In this document: piece by piece, positions 36,148 to 46,833 of the stretch | Numbering within the stretch: the stretch's first letter is position 1 | How the letters are laid out: each line of letters starts with the position of its first letter | Source of the DNA: JACDEA01 sp963742585 | GTDB taxonomy: Bacteria; Actinomycetota; Acidimicrobiia; Acidimicrobiales; JACDEA01 | Direction: 5' to 3' | NCBI GenBank assembly: GCA_963742585.1 | Contig: CAVUMI010000009.1 | Location: 992,001 to 1,056,000 of the forward strand | DNA length: 64,000 nucleotides | The notes under the pieces: generated by a model | What the model was told of the DNA's origin: nothing | The model's input: the letters and a program-made list of their open reading frames with translations, nothing else | Database searches by the model: none | Made by a program: the position numbers and the translations under genes

Positions 36148-36200
36148 CGGGAGAACGCTAGGCCGCCTACGCTTTGAGAGCCGCTGGGGCGGCTCTGAAC

Positions 36201-39200
36201 ATGACGACGAACGCCACAGTCACGCTTCTGTTCACCGATCTGGTCGATGCAACGGGTTTGCTCGGGACGCTCGGTGAGGACGACGCGCAAGCGGTGCGGC
36301 GTACCCATTTTCAGCTTCTGCGCGACGCGGTCGCCGCCCACGGCGGTCATGAGGTGAAGAGCCTGGGCGACGGGCTTATGGTGGTTTTCCAGTCCGCGGT
36401 CGATGCCGTCGCCGCCGCGGTGGCGATCGCACAAGCGGTGGAGCGCCACAACCGGCGCAACCCGACGACGCGGGTCGACGTCAAGCTCGGTCTCAACGTC
36501 GGTGAGCCGACCCGTGAGGGGGACGACTACTTCGGTCTCCCCGTCGTACTGGCCAAGCGGCTCTGTGATACCGCCGATCCCGGGCAGATCCTCGTGTCGG
36601 ACGTCGTGCGCGCGCTGGTCGGGCGCGCGCATCAGTCAGCCCTTCCAGGCCGTGGAACCGCGCGAGCTGAAGGGGGTGGGTCTCACCGCGCTGTACGAGG
36701 TGGCGTGGGAGGCACCCCGGCCGGCGGCCGCCGAATTGCCGTCGGCGCTGGTGCCTCCGGCCGACGGTTGTTTTGTCGGTCGCGAGCGCGAGTTGGATCG
36801 GCTCCGCCTCGCGTGGAAGGAGGCGGCGGGCGGGATTCGGCGCGCGGTTCTCATCGGTGGCGAGCCGGGCGTGGGCAAGACCCGCCTCGCGGCGGAGGTG
36901 GCCAGCGAAGCCCAGCGCGACGCGTCGGTGCTCTACGGTCGGTGTGACGAGGACCTCGGCGTGCCCTATCAGCCGTTCGCCGAAGCGCTCCGGGCAAGTG
37001 CCGCGGCGTGTAGCGATGAAGAGCTGGCGCGTCGCGTTGGCTCCAACGGTGCGTCGCTGGTTCGGCTCGTGCCCGAGTTGCGCGACCGGTTGACGGAGTT
37101 GCCGCCGTCGGTAGCCGGCGAGGCCGACGCGGAGCGCTATCTGCTCTTCGAGGCGGTGACCGAGTTCCTCGCGACCGCGGCCGAGGACCGCCCGATCCTT
37201 CTCGTGCTCGATGACCTGCATTGGGCGGCCAAGCCCACGCTCGTGCTCCTTCGGCATCTCCTCCGATCGACGGCGACGATGAGCGTGCTTATCGTGGGAA
37301 CGTTCCGCGACACCGAACTCGATCGCGCACCGTTGCTGGGCGAGGCGCTTGCGGATCTCCGCCGGGATGCTGATGTCGAGCGCATCTCCCTCTCCGGCCT
37401 CGATCGGGCATCGGTCGCCGCCTTCGTGACCTGCTCGGGTTATGAGCTTTCGGCGGCGACCAGTGAGCTGGCCGAGGCTGTACACGCGGGAACCGAGGGC
37501 AACCCGTTCTTCGTCGGGGAGGTGTTGCGCCACCTGAAGGAGTCGGGCGATGTCGAGCTGGCGGACGTCGGCCTTCCGCCTGGCGTGAAGGACGTCGTGA
37601 TCAGCCGCCTGACGCGCCTGTCAGCGGCCACGAATCAGGTTCTCACGCTGGCGGCGGTCGCTGGCGCGGTGTTCGAGTTGGCGGTCCTCGAGCCGTTGAG
37701 CGAGTTGGATCCCGACACGCTGCTCGACTCGCTCGACGAAGCGGTCAGAGCTCGAGTGATCCTCGAGCTTCCCACCGTGGGCCATTACACGTTCGCGCAC
37801 GCACTGATCCGTCAGGTCCTGGTCGGAGAGCTCACCGCGTCGCGACGGGCGCGCATGCATTGGCGGATCACCGAGGCACTGAGCGCGCTTCCCGACGCCA
37901 GCCATAGGGTCGACGAATTGGCGTTCCACTCCGTCGAGGCCGGCGCTGTGGGTGACGTGGTCCGGGCCGCCGAGTATGCATTGGCCGCCAGCCGCGTCGC
38001 GTTCGAGCGCATGGCCTATGAGCCGGCGGCCGAGGTGGCGGCGCGAGGTGTGAGCGCGTTGTCGGCGGTACCGCATGCCCACCGCCGGGCCCGGGCCGAA
38101 CTGCTGCTCGCCCTGGCCGACGCCGGCAATTTCACCGGTGGCAACGCGGCCACCAAAGCGGCCGCACGGCAGGCTGCGATCGAGTCGGCCAGCGTTGAGT
38201 GGGCCGAAGGGCTGGCCCGCGCCTCGGTGGCATACGGGCGCTGGGTGGAGCTGGGTATCGCCGATCCGGCGGTCGAGACGCTGTGCGAGGACGCGCTGGC
38301 CGCCCTGGCTCCCGACGACCTCCGCTGGCGGGTCCGCGTCCTCACGACGCTGGCCAACTACCAGGTCAACGGCCTCAGCCGCGGTGCTGAGGTCAAGGAT
38401 CTGGCCAGGGAGTGCGTCGAGCTCGCCGCGGCAAGCCGGCGACGAGGAGAGTTTGGCCTGGGCGCTTTACCTCGAGGCCAGCACACTGGCCTCGACCGGC
38501 GACATCGATTCGCGGATGGCGTTGGCGGAGGAGCTCGTCGCCCTGAGTCGCGACCGCGATGACGCCCGGGGCAAACTCGACGGACTTGTGATGCGGGCCG
38601 GCACACGTCTCGAGATCGGTGACATGGAGGGCTTCGACAGCGAGATCGTGGAGCTCGAGCGGGTGGCGTCGCGGCTGCAGTGGTTCGCGCCACGATGGTG
38701 GGCCGGGAACTTCCGCATCACCCAGGCCAACCTTGCCGGCCGCTTCGAAGACGCCGAGGTCATGGCCGACGAACAGTTCCAGCGTGGAGTCGAGGATGCG
38801 AACGCGTTCAACGCGTACGCCGCCCAACTCTTCGCCACCCGCCGCGAGATCGGCCGGCACGGAGACCTCGAGCCGCTGATCGCCGAGGGCTTCAGGGCCA
38901 ATCCGCGGCTGATTTCGTTCCGTGCCGCGCTCATCGTCACGTGGGCGAACTCGGCCGCCGACGACGAAGCGCGGCGCGAGTTGGATTCGATGGCGTGGAC
39001 GATTTCGCGGTGCTGCCGCATGACGTGTCGTTCACATCCTGCATTTCGATTCCTGAGCGAGGCGGCGGCGATGCTCTGAGCGCCGGAGCATGCCTCCGCG
39101 GCTGGCCTGGCTCTGCTGGCGCCCCACGCCGGGCGTCTCGTCGTGGGTGGCGTCGGCGTTGCGTGCTTTGGCGCGGTCGATCGCTTCCTTGGCATGCTGG

Positions 39201-39452
39201 CGGCCTGTATCGGTGACCGTGAAACCGGGCTGCCGCGCTACACGGTCGGCCGCTGAACTCGAGACTCCAGGGCGGCGAGCCCACCAGCGTTGGCCCGCAC
39301 CCGTACTGGTGGGGCCGCCTGCTCCTCGGCGGGAGGCCGACGCCGCCGGGAAGGGCCGAGAGCTTTTGGCTGCGGCTGGCGATACCGCCGAGAGTCTCGG
39401 GATGACCCTGTTGAGCCAACGGGTGAACGAGGCGCTTGACGTCGCCAGCTGA
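36201..39452 (+). pseudogene. Class III cyclase / AAA-ATPase / TPR regulator, copy 1 (frameshifted)
   Basis: Rejoined length is about 1083 residues. Domains: class III nucleotidyl cyclase (TVTLLFTDLVDATGLL, GHEVKSLGDGLMVVFQSA) to about residue 170; a LuxR-type AAA domain with GREREL, Walker A GGEPGVGKTRLA and Walker B LLVLDDLHWA (36740-37700); then TPR-like helices. The frame changes near 36620, 38440 and 38990-39350, where pieces such as SLAWALYLEASTLAS, LALLAPHAGRLV and GMTLLSQRVNEALD lie in other frames. The main open part is 36403-38562. Such proteins couple a cyclase-like sensor to ATP hydrolysis and a large scaffold. The cyclase residues FTDL and GD are kept, so activity is possible if the frame is intact. 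Confidence 0.8.
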
Positions 39453-42400
39453 CCGTCCCGTCGAGGGGACGGTCACCCTTCTCTTCACTGATCTCGTCGG
39501 GTCGACAGAGCTGCTCAGCCGGATCGGCGACGAGGCGGCCGAGGGCATTCGCCGCGCCCATTTCCGCCTCCTCCGCGATGCGGTGACCGCCCGCGGCGGC
39601 CACGAGGTGAAGAACCTCGGCGACGGCCTCATGGTTGCGTTCCCGAGTGCAGCCGACGCGGTGCGGTGCGCGGTGGACATGCAGCAGGCCGTGGGTCGGC
39701 ACAATCTGCGAGCCGGGCAGGTGCCGCTCGCCGTGCGGGTCGGCCTGCACGTCGGGCGAGCCGGTACGCGACGAGGACGATTACTTCGGTACGCCGGTCG
39801 TCGTGGCCCAGCGACTCTGCGACGCTGCCTCGGGCGGGCAGATCATCGCATCGCACCTCGTGCGTGCCCTGGTCGGCACGGGCGGTGGCGTCCAGTTCAG
39901 CGATCTCGAGCCGATCGAGCTGAAGGGGCTGGCCGAGCCGGTGGCGGCCTGCTCGGTGGCTTGGGATCCCACGCCGGGACCGTTGCCGCTGCCGCCGCCG
40001 CTTCAGGCCGATCGCACGGCGGCGTTCGTCAATCGCACCGAGGAGCTGGCCCGGCTGCGCTTGCTCTGGGAGCGGGCGGCGGCGCGGCGAGCGACAGCTG
40101 GCGTTCGTGGTTGGCGAGCCAGGAATCGGCAAGACATGGCTGGCCGCCGAGGTGGCCCGAGCGGCGCTTGCCGGTCCGGCGTGGTGCTGTACGGCCACAG
40201 CGACGAGGAGACGTTGGTCCCTACCAGCCATTCGTCGAAGCGGTCCGGCCGTACTTGTTCTCGCTATCGGAGCAGACGCTGGCCGGGGAGCTCGCGGTCG
40301 ATGCCGCCCACGTCGCCCGCCTCCTGCCCGAGCTGGCCGAGCGGCTGGCGGTCGACACCAGGCGCCGACCGAGGCAGGCGATGATCCGGCCACCGAGCGG
40401 TACCGGCTCTTCGAGGCGATGACCGTGATCCTCGACCACGCGGCCGACGTCGCGCCCGTACTCATGGTGCTCGACGATCTTCACTGGGCCGACAAGCCGA
40501 CCGTTCTGTCTCTTGCGGCATCTCATACGTTCGCCCCGTCCCGCAGCGGCTCTTCATCCTCGGGACGTACCGCGACACCGAGGTTGGTCCCGACCGGCCG
40601 CTGGGCGCCGCGCTGGCCGACCTACGCCGTGATCACCGCTATGACCGGATCCGGCTGCGCGGCCTCGGCACGCGGAGGACGTGGCCGCGCTGGCCGGCGA
40701 GTGGGGCGACGCCGAGTTGGCCAAGGTCGTTGGCGAGGCGCTCTTCAACGAGACGGAGGGCAATCCGTTCTTCATTGCCGAGACGCTGCGTCACCTCGCC
40801 GACATCGGTGCGATCCGACTGGTCGACGGCCGATGGATCGCCGACGCCGACCGCGGCGGAGTTCGCGATCCCTGAAGGTGTTCGCGAGGTCGTCACCCGG
40901 CGGCTGGCCCGATTGCCCGAGGCGGCCCGACGCATGCTCGCCGTCGCCGCCGTGATGGGTCCCGGAGTTCGAACTACGGCCGTTGGCCACCGTGGTCGAG
41001 CTGGACGAGACCTCGGTCCTCGACGCGCTGGATGCGGGGGTGGCCGCCCAGGTGATCTCGGAAACGCCGGACGCCGTCGACCGGTACGGGTTCTCGCACG
41101 CGCTGATTCGGCGAACGCTTCATGACGAGATGAGCACGACCCGGCGGGTGCGACTTCACCACCGCATCGCCGAAGCCCTCGAGCGCGAACCGATGGTCCC
41201 GCCGACCGCCGCTTGGCCCAACTCGCCTATCACTACGGCGAGGCAGCTGTGGCCGGGCACGGCGGAGAAGGCGGTGCACTACGCCATGGCCGCCGGCGCC
41301 CGCGCCATCGAGTTGCTGTCATACGAGGAGGCGGTCGACCACTTCCGTTCCGCGCTGCCAGGCCATCGACATGGCGCGCGGTGACGCCCACGCCGACGAC
41401 GTCATCGATCAGTACAACGAGGTGCTGCTCGCGTCGGGGACGCCGAGTGGCGCACCGGCGACGTCGAGGCGGCCCGGCGCAGTTTCGTCGACGTCGCCGA
41501 ATCGGCCCAGCGCACGGGTCGGGTCGACCAGCTGGCCCGGGCCGCGCTCGGCTACGGGGCCGGTCTCGGCGGCTACGGGCAGTCGGTCCGCGCCGACGAG
41601 CGCCTGATCACGCTCCTCGAGGAGGCGCTGCAGGTGGTGGGCCCAGAGCCCACCCCGATGCGGGTACGGCTCCTCGGCCGGCTGGCCACCGAGCTGTACT
41701 ACACACCCGAGGTCGACCGGCGAGCGGCGTTGGGCGAGGAAGCGGTACGCATCGCCCGCGAACTGGGGGAGCCGGGGATCCTCGGGGTCGCCCTGATCAG
41801 CCGCGAGGCGGCAACGTGGGGGCCCGATCGACCACCGGCAGACCGCTTGGCTGTCTGTGACGAGATCATCCAGCTGAGCGTGCAGAGCGGCGAGCAGCTC
41901 CTGCGTATGGAGGCCCGGGCGCTGCGCATCGATGCCCTCATCGTGATCGGTGACATCGCGGCGGCCGACGAGGAGCACCGCCTGCGGTCGCGCGAAGCCG
42001 AGGCCCTGCAAATGCCGCAGTACCTCTCCGACGTTTTCACCTATCCGGCCGCACGAGCGTTGCTGGCCGGTGACTTCGCCGAGGCCCAGCGACTGGCCGA
42101 TCGCACCGTGGAGGTCGCCGACCCGAGTTACACCGAGACCACGCTCACCCTCTTCGGCGGCCAAGTGATCTGCCTGCACTGGCTGCGTGGGCAGCTCGAT
42201 GGTGTGCGCCCGATGGTGAGGGACTTCGCCGCTCGTTTTCCGTGGATACCGGCGTTCCGCGCCACCGAGGCGTTCGTGCAGGCTGAGATCGGTGCACTCG
42301 ACGAGGCCCGCGCGACGATCGAGGAGCTGGCCCCGAACAATTTCGCCGCGCTGCCTCGCGACGGCATCTGGAAGATCGGCATGTGGACGCTTGCCCATGC

Positions 42401-42771
42401 GGTGGTGCGTCTCGAGGACCGCGCCTGGGCGCAGCAGATCTACGACGAGTTACTGCCCGTGGCCGACTGCACGCTCGCGTTGGGAGCCTCCCTCTACCTC
42501 GGCCCCGCAGCCACGCCATTGGGGCTGTTGGCCACGCTGCTCGGGCGATTCGATGACGCCGCCGCCCACTTCGAAGCCGCCCTCGACCACACCGAGCGGG
42601 TCGGCGCCCGCCCCTTGCCGCGTTCGCGGCCTACGGCTACGCGCGCCTCTGCGCCAACGCGGCGCGCCGGCCGACGCCGAGCGGGCCGCCGCCCTCGAGA
42701 CCGACGCGCGCACGATCGCCGAGGAACTTGGCATGGATCGGTTGCTCGCGGACCTCGACGGCCACGTCTGA
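39436..42771 (+). pseudogene. Class III cyclase / AAA-ATPase / TPR regulator, copy 2 (many frameshifts)
   Basis: A paralogue that starts 17 bases before the end of copy 1 (TTG 39436) with the same layout: cyclase TVTLLFTDLVGSTELLSRIG and EVKNLGDGLMVAFPSA; AAA with VVGEPGIGKTWLA, LMVLDDLHWADKP and LFILGTYRDTEVG; then ETEGNPFFIAETLRHLADIG and a long TPR part (41470-42640). At least ten frame switches occur between 39750 and 42660, both +1 and -1, yet the residues between stay typical. The rejoined product is about 1110 residues. It is either a badly called stretch or a decaying gene; conservation of the residues argues for the former. Confidence 0.75.
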
Positions 42772-42862
42772 CGGGACACACAGCGGCTCCCTCGACGTCG
42801 ACCAGGCTGGCGTCCTCGCCGTGCGACAGCCCGGTACCCGGCAATAGGCGCTACCTCGCAGA

Positions 42863-42915
42863 CGAACTGTCAGTGATATCGCGGGACTTTTGCTGGCGTT
42901 TTCACTGACAGTTCG
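42863..42915. repeat. Perfect 14-bp hairpin in gene-free region
   Basis: CGAACTGTCAGTGA (42863-42876) and TCACTGACAGTTCG (42902-42915) are exact complements with a 25-base spacer. Each arm is itself nearly palindromic around ACTGTCAGT. There is no T-tract, so it is not a standard terminator; paired operator sites or a repeat-family hairpin are possible. It opens the gene-free region 42772-43265, between two convergent genes. Confidence 0.65.
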
Positions 42916-43099
42916 CACTCGGTACGTGCCGATCCCGGGCACTCGCACCTGGCAACACGAACTTCCGTGCCCAGCGCACCGGAGTAATGACGAAAACGAC
43001 GAGATCCACAGAACTTTCTGCAAATTCCACAGGCTGTCCTCTTTACTTCCCCAGGCAAGACAGGCCACAGTGCATCCAGGCCACTACGGAACACCGGGG

Positions 43100-43265
43100 A
43101 GCCACTCAGCTGGAGGCGCAAGCCGAAGGCGGAGTGAGCAGCCGGGGCGAAGTAGTGGAATAGGCCCCGCCGGAAGGTGGTGTCGCTCCCTCGGGAGCCG
43201 ACGCTATCGGAAGGCGAAGGCCGTCGAGATGGCCCCGAGAAGTCCGGGAGGCTCCGGCCGAACGG
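43100..43265. other. Hairpin-rich gene-free segment, possible structured RNA
   Basis: No credible gene is seen in 42772-43265. From 43100 several stems follow: CACTC / GAGTG enclosing GGCGCAAGCC and GCCGAAGGC; a GTCGCTCC / GGAGcCGAC hairpin with a CTCG tetraloop near 43170-43194; and GCCCCGAG / CTCGGGGC enclosing a GCCGAACGGC hairpin near 43232-43279. The same stretch gives open frames on both strands, but none with family features. The strand is unknown. Confidence 0.4.
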
Positions 43266-43904
43266 CTACTCGGGGCTGTTTCGCGCTCGGGCTCTGTTTC
43301 CCGCTCGGGCCCAGACTCCGTACAAGGGGTCGCCCGGTTCGGCCAGGGGCGTACGCAGGTGTGCTTCAGCCTCGGACCATCCTCCGCTCTGGTTGAAGTA
43401 CTCGGCCACGACCGCGCAGTGGGCGTTGTCGTCAGTGGCGAGCCACCCTCGGATTGCCTTGGTCGGAAACAAGCGGTTGCTGAACGTGCAGACGAACAGG
43501 CCGCCCGGTCGGAGTACCCGCCGGACCTCTGAGAAGACGGCCACCGGCTGCACCAAATAGTCGACCGAGACACAGCAGACGACGTGGTCGAAGGATTCGG
43601 CGGTGAAGGGCAGAACGGCGTCGACGTTCAAGTCGTGAACGACGCGCTCGCGGGCGACCGGGTTGGCGTCGAGCTCGGCCTGATTCATCCCGAGCACCAC
43701 GAGGTCAGCCGGCGGGGTGCGGAAGTGCGACACCCAGCTGCTCATCAGATCGAGGACGCGGCCATCGATGCCGAGTTCCTCGTACAGCTGCCCCACTGCA
43801 GCGATCGCCCGGTCGTCAATGTGGGTGACGAATCGCGGCACGCGGTAGAACGCCGCGTCGGTTGACGGGTCAGCGCGGTCGAAGAAGCCGTCGGGGAAGC
43901 TCAT
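43266..43904 (-). CDS. SAM-dependent methyltransferase-like protein
   Basis: A 212-residue methyltransferase-fold protein: RVLDLMSSWVSHF (in place of the usual GxGxG, as in a known subgroup), VVLGMNQAELDAN, LPFTAESFDHVVCCVSVDYL, EVRRVLRPGGLFVCTFSNRL and FPTKAIRGW. The glycine-rich SAM loop is altered, so activity is uncertain. The start overlaps the stop of the dipeptidase gene, making a two-gene leftward unit. Confidence 0.8.
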   Translation of the reverse strand: MSFPDGFFDRADPSTDAAFYRVPRFVTHIDDRAIAAVGQLYEELGIDGRVLDLMSSWVSHFRTPPADLVVLGMNQAELDANPVARERVVHDLNVDAVLPFTAESFDHVVCCVSVDYLVQPVAVFSEVRRVLRPGGLFVCTFSNRLFPTKAIRGWLATDDNAHCAVVAEYFNQSGGWSEAEAHLRTPLAEPGDPLYGVWARAGNRARARNSPE

Positions 43905-44920
43905 GCAAGGGCGGCGGCGAGAACGCGTCCGATGTTCTCGCCGAGAATGCCGCGAACGTCATCGTCGCCGAACCCACCGCGCAACAGCCCGTCAGTGATC
44001 ACGGGGAGATCAGCCTCGCCTCCGTAACCGTCCATCAACCCGGGTACGCCGTTCATGTCGGTACCGATACACAGGTGCTGGGGTCCGACGAGATCGGCGA
44101 TGTACTTCGCATGCGCCACCAACGCTGCGACTGACGGAACGCCGCGACCGCGATGGTTGTACGGCCACAGGCCGATCACGCCACCGGTGGAGGCGATGGC
44201 GCGCAACTCGTCGTCATCGAGGAACCGGGCGAACCCGCGATCGTCGGCGCTGGCCGCGCCGGCGTGCGACGAGATCATGGGGCGGCGGGCCAGCGCGACG
44301 GCGTCGAGCGTCGTCGCCTTGTCGGCGTGGGCCAGGTCGACGACGACGCCGAGCGCGTCGAGCCGGGTGACCGCGGCGCGGCCCAGCGCGGTCAACCCGG
44401 CGTCGGGGAGGCGGCGACGCCCGAACGGACCGACGTACTGCAGCCAGGTCATCGACGTCGTTCCCAGCTGGTTGTGGCCCAAGTGAATTGGTCCCAGTAC
44501 GCGCACACCCTCGGCGTGCATCGTGTCGAGCCGATCCACGTCCGTGCCGATGGCATCGCCACCCTCTACGCCGAGAACGGCACCGAGGACACCGTCGTTG
44601 CGACTTGCCTCGAGTTCGGCTTGCGTCGCAACCACGCGCCCGCCAGCATCCTGCACCTGCGCTCGCAGGGCGCGTAACTGGCGGAGGACTGCATCGAACG
44701 GTTCGCCGCGATACCACCGGGTCACCGGCGCGTCGCCGACCGCCTTGACGATGGCGCCGTCGACGCCGGCACGCGCGAATACATCGAGGCTCTCATCCGG
44801 CGGCATCGTCGTGCGGTTCAGCGCGCGGTACGCGGCGCGAGGGAGCGCGGGGAGCATCTCGAGCCCGTGAGTGTGGGCATCGACCACCCATGCACTGCGA
44901 TGAAAAGCATTGACATCCAA
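43901..44920 (-). CDS. Membrane dipeptidase (peptidase M19) family protein
   Basis: About 339 residues. It has VVDAHTHGLEMLP (first metal motif), GVLGAVLGVEGGDAIG with the bridging Glu, LGPIHLGHNQLG, VVVDLAHADKATTLDA, ISSHAGAAS with a ligand His and CIGTDMNGVPG. M19 enzymes cleave dipeptides, often with D-residues. TTG 44920 (LDVNAFHRSA) is chosen; the frame upstream is antisense to the deacetylase start and looks non-coding. The gene overlaps the methyltransferase start by four bases. Confidence 0.8.
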   Translation of the reverse strand: MDVNAFHRSAWVVDAHTHGLEMLPALPRAAYRALNRTTMPPDESLDVFARAGVDGAIVKAVGDAPVTRWYRGEPFDAVLRQLRALRAQVQDAGGRVVATQAELEASRNDGVLGAVLGVEGGDAIGTDVDRLDTMHAEGVRVLGPIHLGHNQLGTTSMTWLQYVGPFGRRRLPDAGLTALGRAAVTRLDALGVVVDLAHADKATTLDAVALARRPMISSHAGAASADDRGFARFLDDDELRAIASTGGVIGLWPYNHRGRGVPSVAALVAHAKYIADLVGPQHLCIGTDMNGVPGLMDGYGGEADLPVITDGLLRGGFGDDDVRGILGENIGRVLAAALA

Positions 44921-45011
44921 CCGGCGGATCGTAGGCGGCTGGGCAAGTTCGGCGGGGATGAAGGAGACTTGTCGGTCCCGGGGGCTGGTGGGCCGTCGGG
45001 TAACCCGACAA

Positions 45012-46207
45012 ATGGCAATCGATCTCCTCGACGAGATGCTGGAGTTCACGGAGGCAGTTCTCCGTGAACCCCCGCCCCCGACGCTGCCTGCAGCGCGCCC
45101 GCGCTCGACCCGCGCGGTCCACAACGGTCGGCGTCGGCCGCGCCCCGGCGCGGTCAGCGCAGGCCGACAGTCGTCGTCGGCGGGCTCGTGCTGGTGCTCC
45201 TATGGCTCATACCGGTCGCCCCTGCACTCAAAGTCGCGGTCAACGGCCGGCGCGGTCGTCCTGCACACCGCGTCGCCCACGGTCGCCACGATCCTCAGCA
45301 AGGCGGGCGTGGTGCCGGCCGACGGCGCCCTTCTCGCGGCTGTGAGCCGTCGCGTCGATCGACGCGCACTTCAACCGGGCCACGATCCTGCGCGGTCGGC
45401 TGCGCGTCGACCCGGGTACTGCTGTCCGCTCGGGCGACACCATCGCCGTGCTCGATGGTCGGCGCGGCCGTCGAGCCAGTAGTAGCTCGGACAGTCGCGG
45501 TGGCGGGGGCGGCGCTGCCGGACATCGAGTACCAACTGTGGAACGGGCCCCGCGCCGGCGCGACGGATCAGCTTGTCGGGGAGCGCAGCGGTGAGGTTGT
45601 CAGCGCAACACCGACAACCGCGCCGGTAGCTGCGTCACCGGTGACCGAGCTGGTCGTTGGTCTGAGCTTCGACGACGGACCACACCCGGACACGACCCCC
45701 GCCATCCTCGCGGTGCTGAAAGCAGCGGGGGTGAAGGCCACGTTCTGCGTGGTCGGCTACGCCGCCCGTCGGTACCCGGGCCTTGTCAAGGCGATCCACG
45801 ACGACGGCCACACGCTGTGCAACCACACGATGAACCATGTGCAACGGCTGGGCACCAAGTCGCCTGACACGATCACCGCCGAGATCAGCGACGACGGTGA
45901 CGCCATCGAGGCCGCCACTGGTGTCAGGCCGCGGTTCTTCCGCGCACCGGGCGGAACGTGGGCCAGCAACCTCATCGCCGAAGTGCACCGCCAGGGTCAG
46001 CGCGCCTTGGGCTGGAACGTTGATCCCGCTGACTTCGAGCGGCCCGGCGCGAGCGTGATCACTAGCCGGGTGCTCACGCAACTACGTCCGGGCGCCATGG
46101 TCCTGTTGCACGACGGTGGCGGCGATCGCTCGCAGACAGTCGCCCAACTCCGAGACCTCATTGACCGCCTGCGCGCCCACGGCTATTCACTTCGGGTACC
46201 TGCGTGA
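45012..46207 (+). pseudogene. Polysaccharide deacetylase with ubiquitin-like N-terminal domain (frameshifted)
   Basis: Reassembled from three frames: a membrane helix (VVVGGLVLVLLWLIPVAPAL, about 45175-45235), a DUF348/G5-like domain (TASPTVATILSKAGVVPADG, then IDAHFNRATILRGRLRV), and an intact NodB deacetylase (45480-46207) with VVGLSFDDGPHPDT (catalytic Asp), HTLCNHTMNHVQRLG (metal His), RFFRAPGGTW and AMVLLHDGG. Such enzymes remove acetyl groups from peptidoglycan or surface glycans. At least four one-base shifts occur before 45480; the start is therefore uncertain (ATG 45012 or GTG 45064). The last part overlaps DUF1003 by four bases. Confidence 0.72.
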
Positions 46208-46833
46208 CCGATCACGCGCCGGATTGCCCGGCGTGCCGCGCCCTCGCAGCCGGCGGCGAAGAGGATCGCCCGTTCGTGACGCAGGATCACTACGCCAACC
46301 GGCACGAGAAGCACCGGCTCGATTCCATCTTGCAGGCGCAGGACCGCGCCGCCGACGCCATCACCGGTTTCGCCGGGTCGTTGCGGTTCGTCTACATCCA
46401 CTCGGTGTGGTTCGGCCTCTGGATCCTGGTGAACGTCGGCCTCATCGGCGCCGGCCTCGAGTTCGACAAGTACCCGTTCGGGCTGCTGACGATGATCGTC
46501 AGTCTCGAGGCCATCTTCCTGTCGACGTTCGTGATGGTGAGCCAGAACCGTCAGGCGGCGCGGGCCGACGTCCGAAGCCAACTTGACTTCGAGACGAACC
46601 TGCGGTCCGAGATCTGGGCCGTACACATCGGCCAGGCGCTGAACGTGGACCCTGCCCACGTCGAGGGCGTGGTGCGCCAGGCCATCGCCGCGGTCAGCTC
46701 GAAGCGCGCCGCGACGCGTCCCGCTAGTTCTGAAGGTCGAGCACGGCGTCGGCCAGCACGCCCAGCTCATCGGCCCACGACGCGGGGTCGCCGACCGGTA
46801 CGAGTACGAGCTTGGAGAAGCCCAGGGCGATGA
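46204..46833 (+). CDS. DUF1003 membrane protein
   Basis: A 209-residue protein with the DUF1003 pattern: DRAADAITGFAGSLRFVYIH, WFGLWILVNVGLIGAG, FDKYPFGLLTMIVSLEAIF and LSTFVMVSQNRQAARADVR, giving two membrane helices and a soluble C-terminus (VHIGQALNVDPAHVEGVVR). The last ~35 residues are Arg/Pro-rich and antisense to the oxidoreductase end; the real stop may be near 46726. A CxxC (CPAC) near the N-terminus could bind metal. It is coupled to the deacetylase by ATGA-type overlap. Confidence 0.75.
   Translation: MTDHAPDCPACRALAAGGEEDRPFVTQDHYANRHEKHRLDSILQAQDRAADAITGFAGSLRFVYIHSVWFGLWILVNVGLIGAGLEFDKYPFGLLTMIVSLEAIFLSTFVMVSQNRQAARADVRSQLDFETNLRSEIWAVHIGQALNVDPAHVEGVVRQAIAAVSSKRAATRPASSEGRARRRPARPAHRPTTRGRRPVRVRAWRSPGR

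Noticed and set aside
42870..43121. 83-codon minus ORF with several Cys
   Set aside because: It includes one arm of the 14-bp hairpin, has no start support and no recognisable fold; treated as non-coding.
42772..43265. RNase P RNA, tmRNA or cobalamin riboswitch in the gene-free stretch
   Set aside because: The characteristic conserved sequences of each were looked for and not found on either strand.
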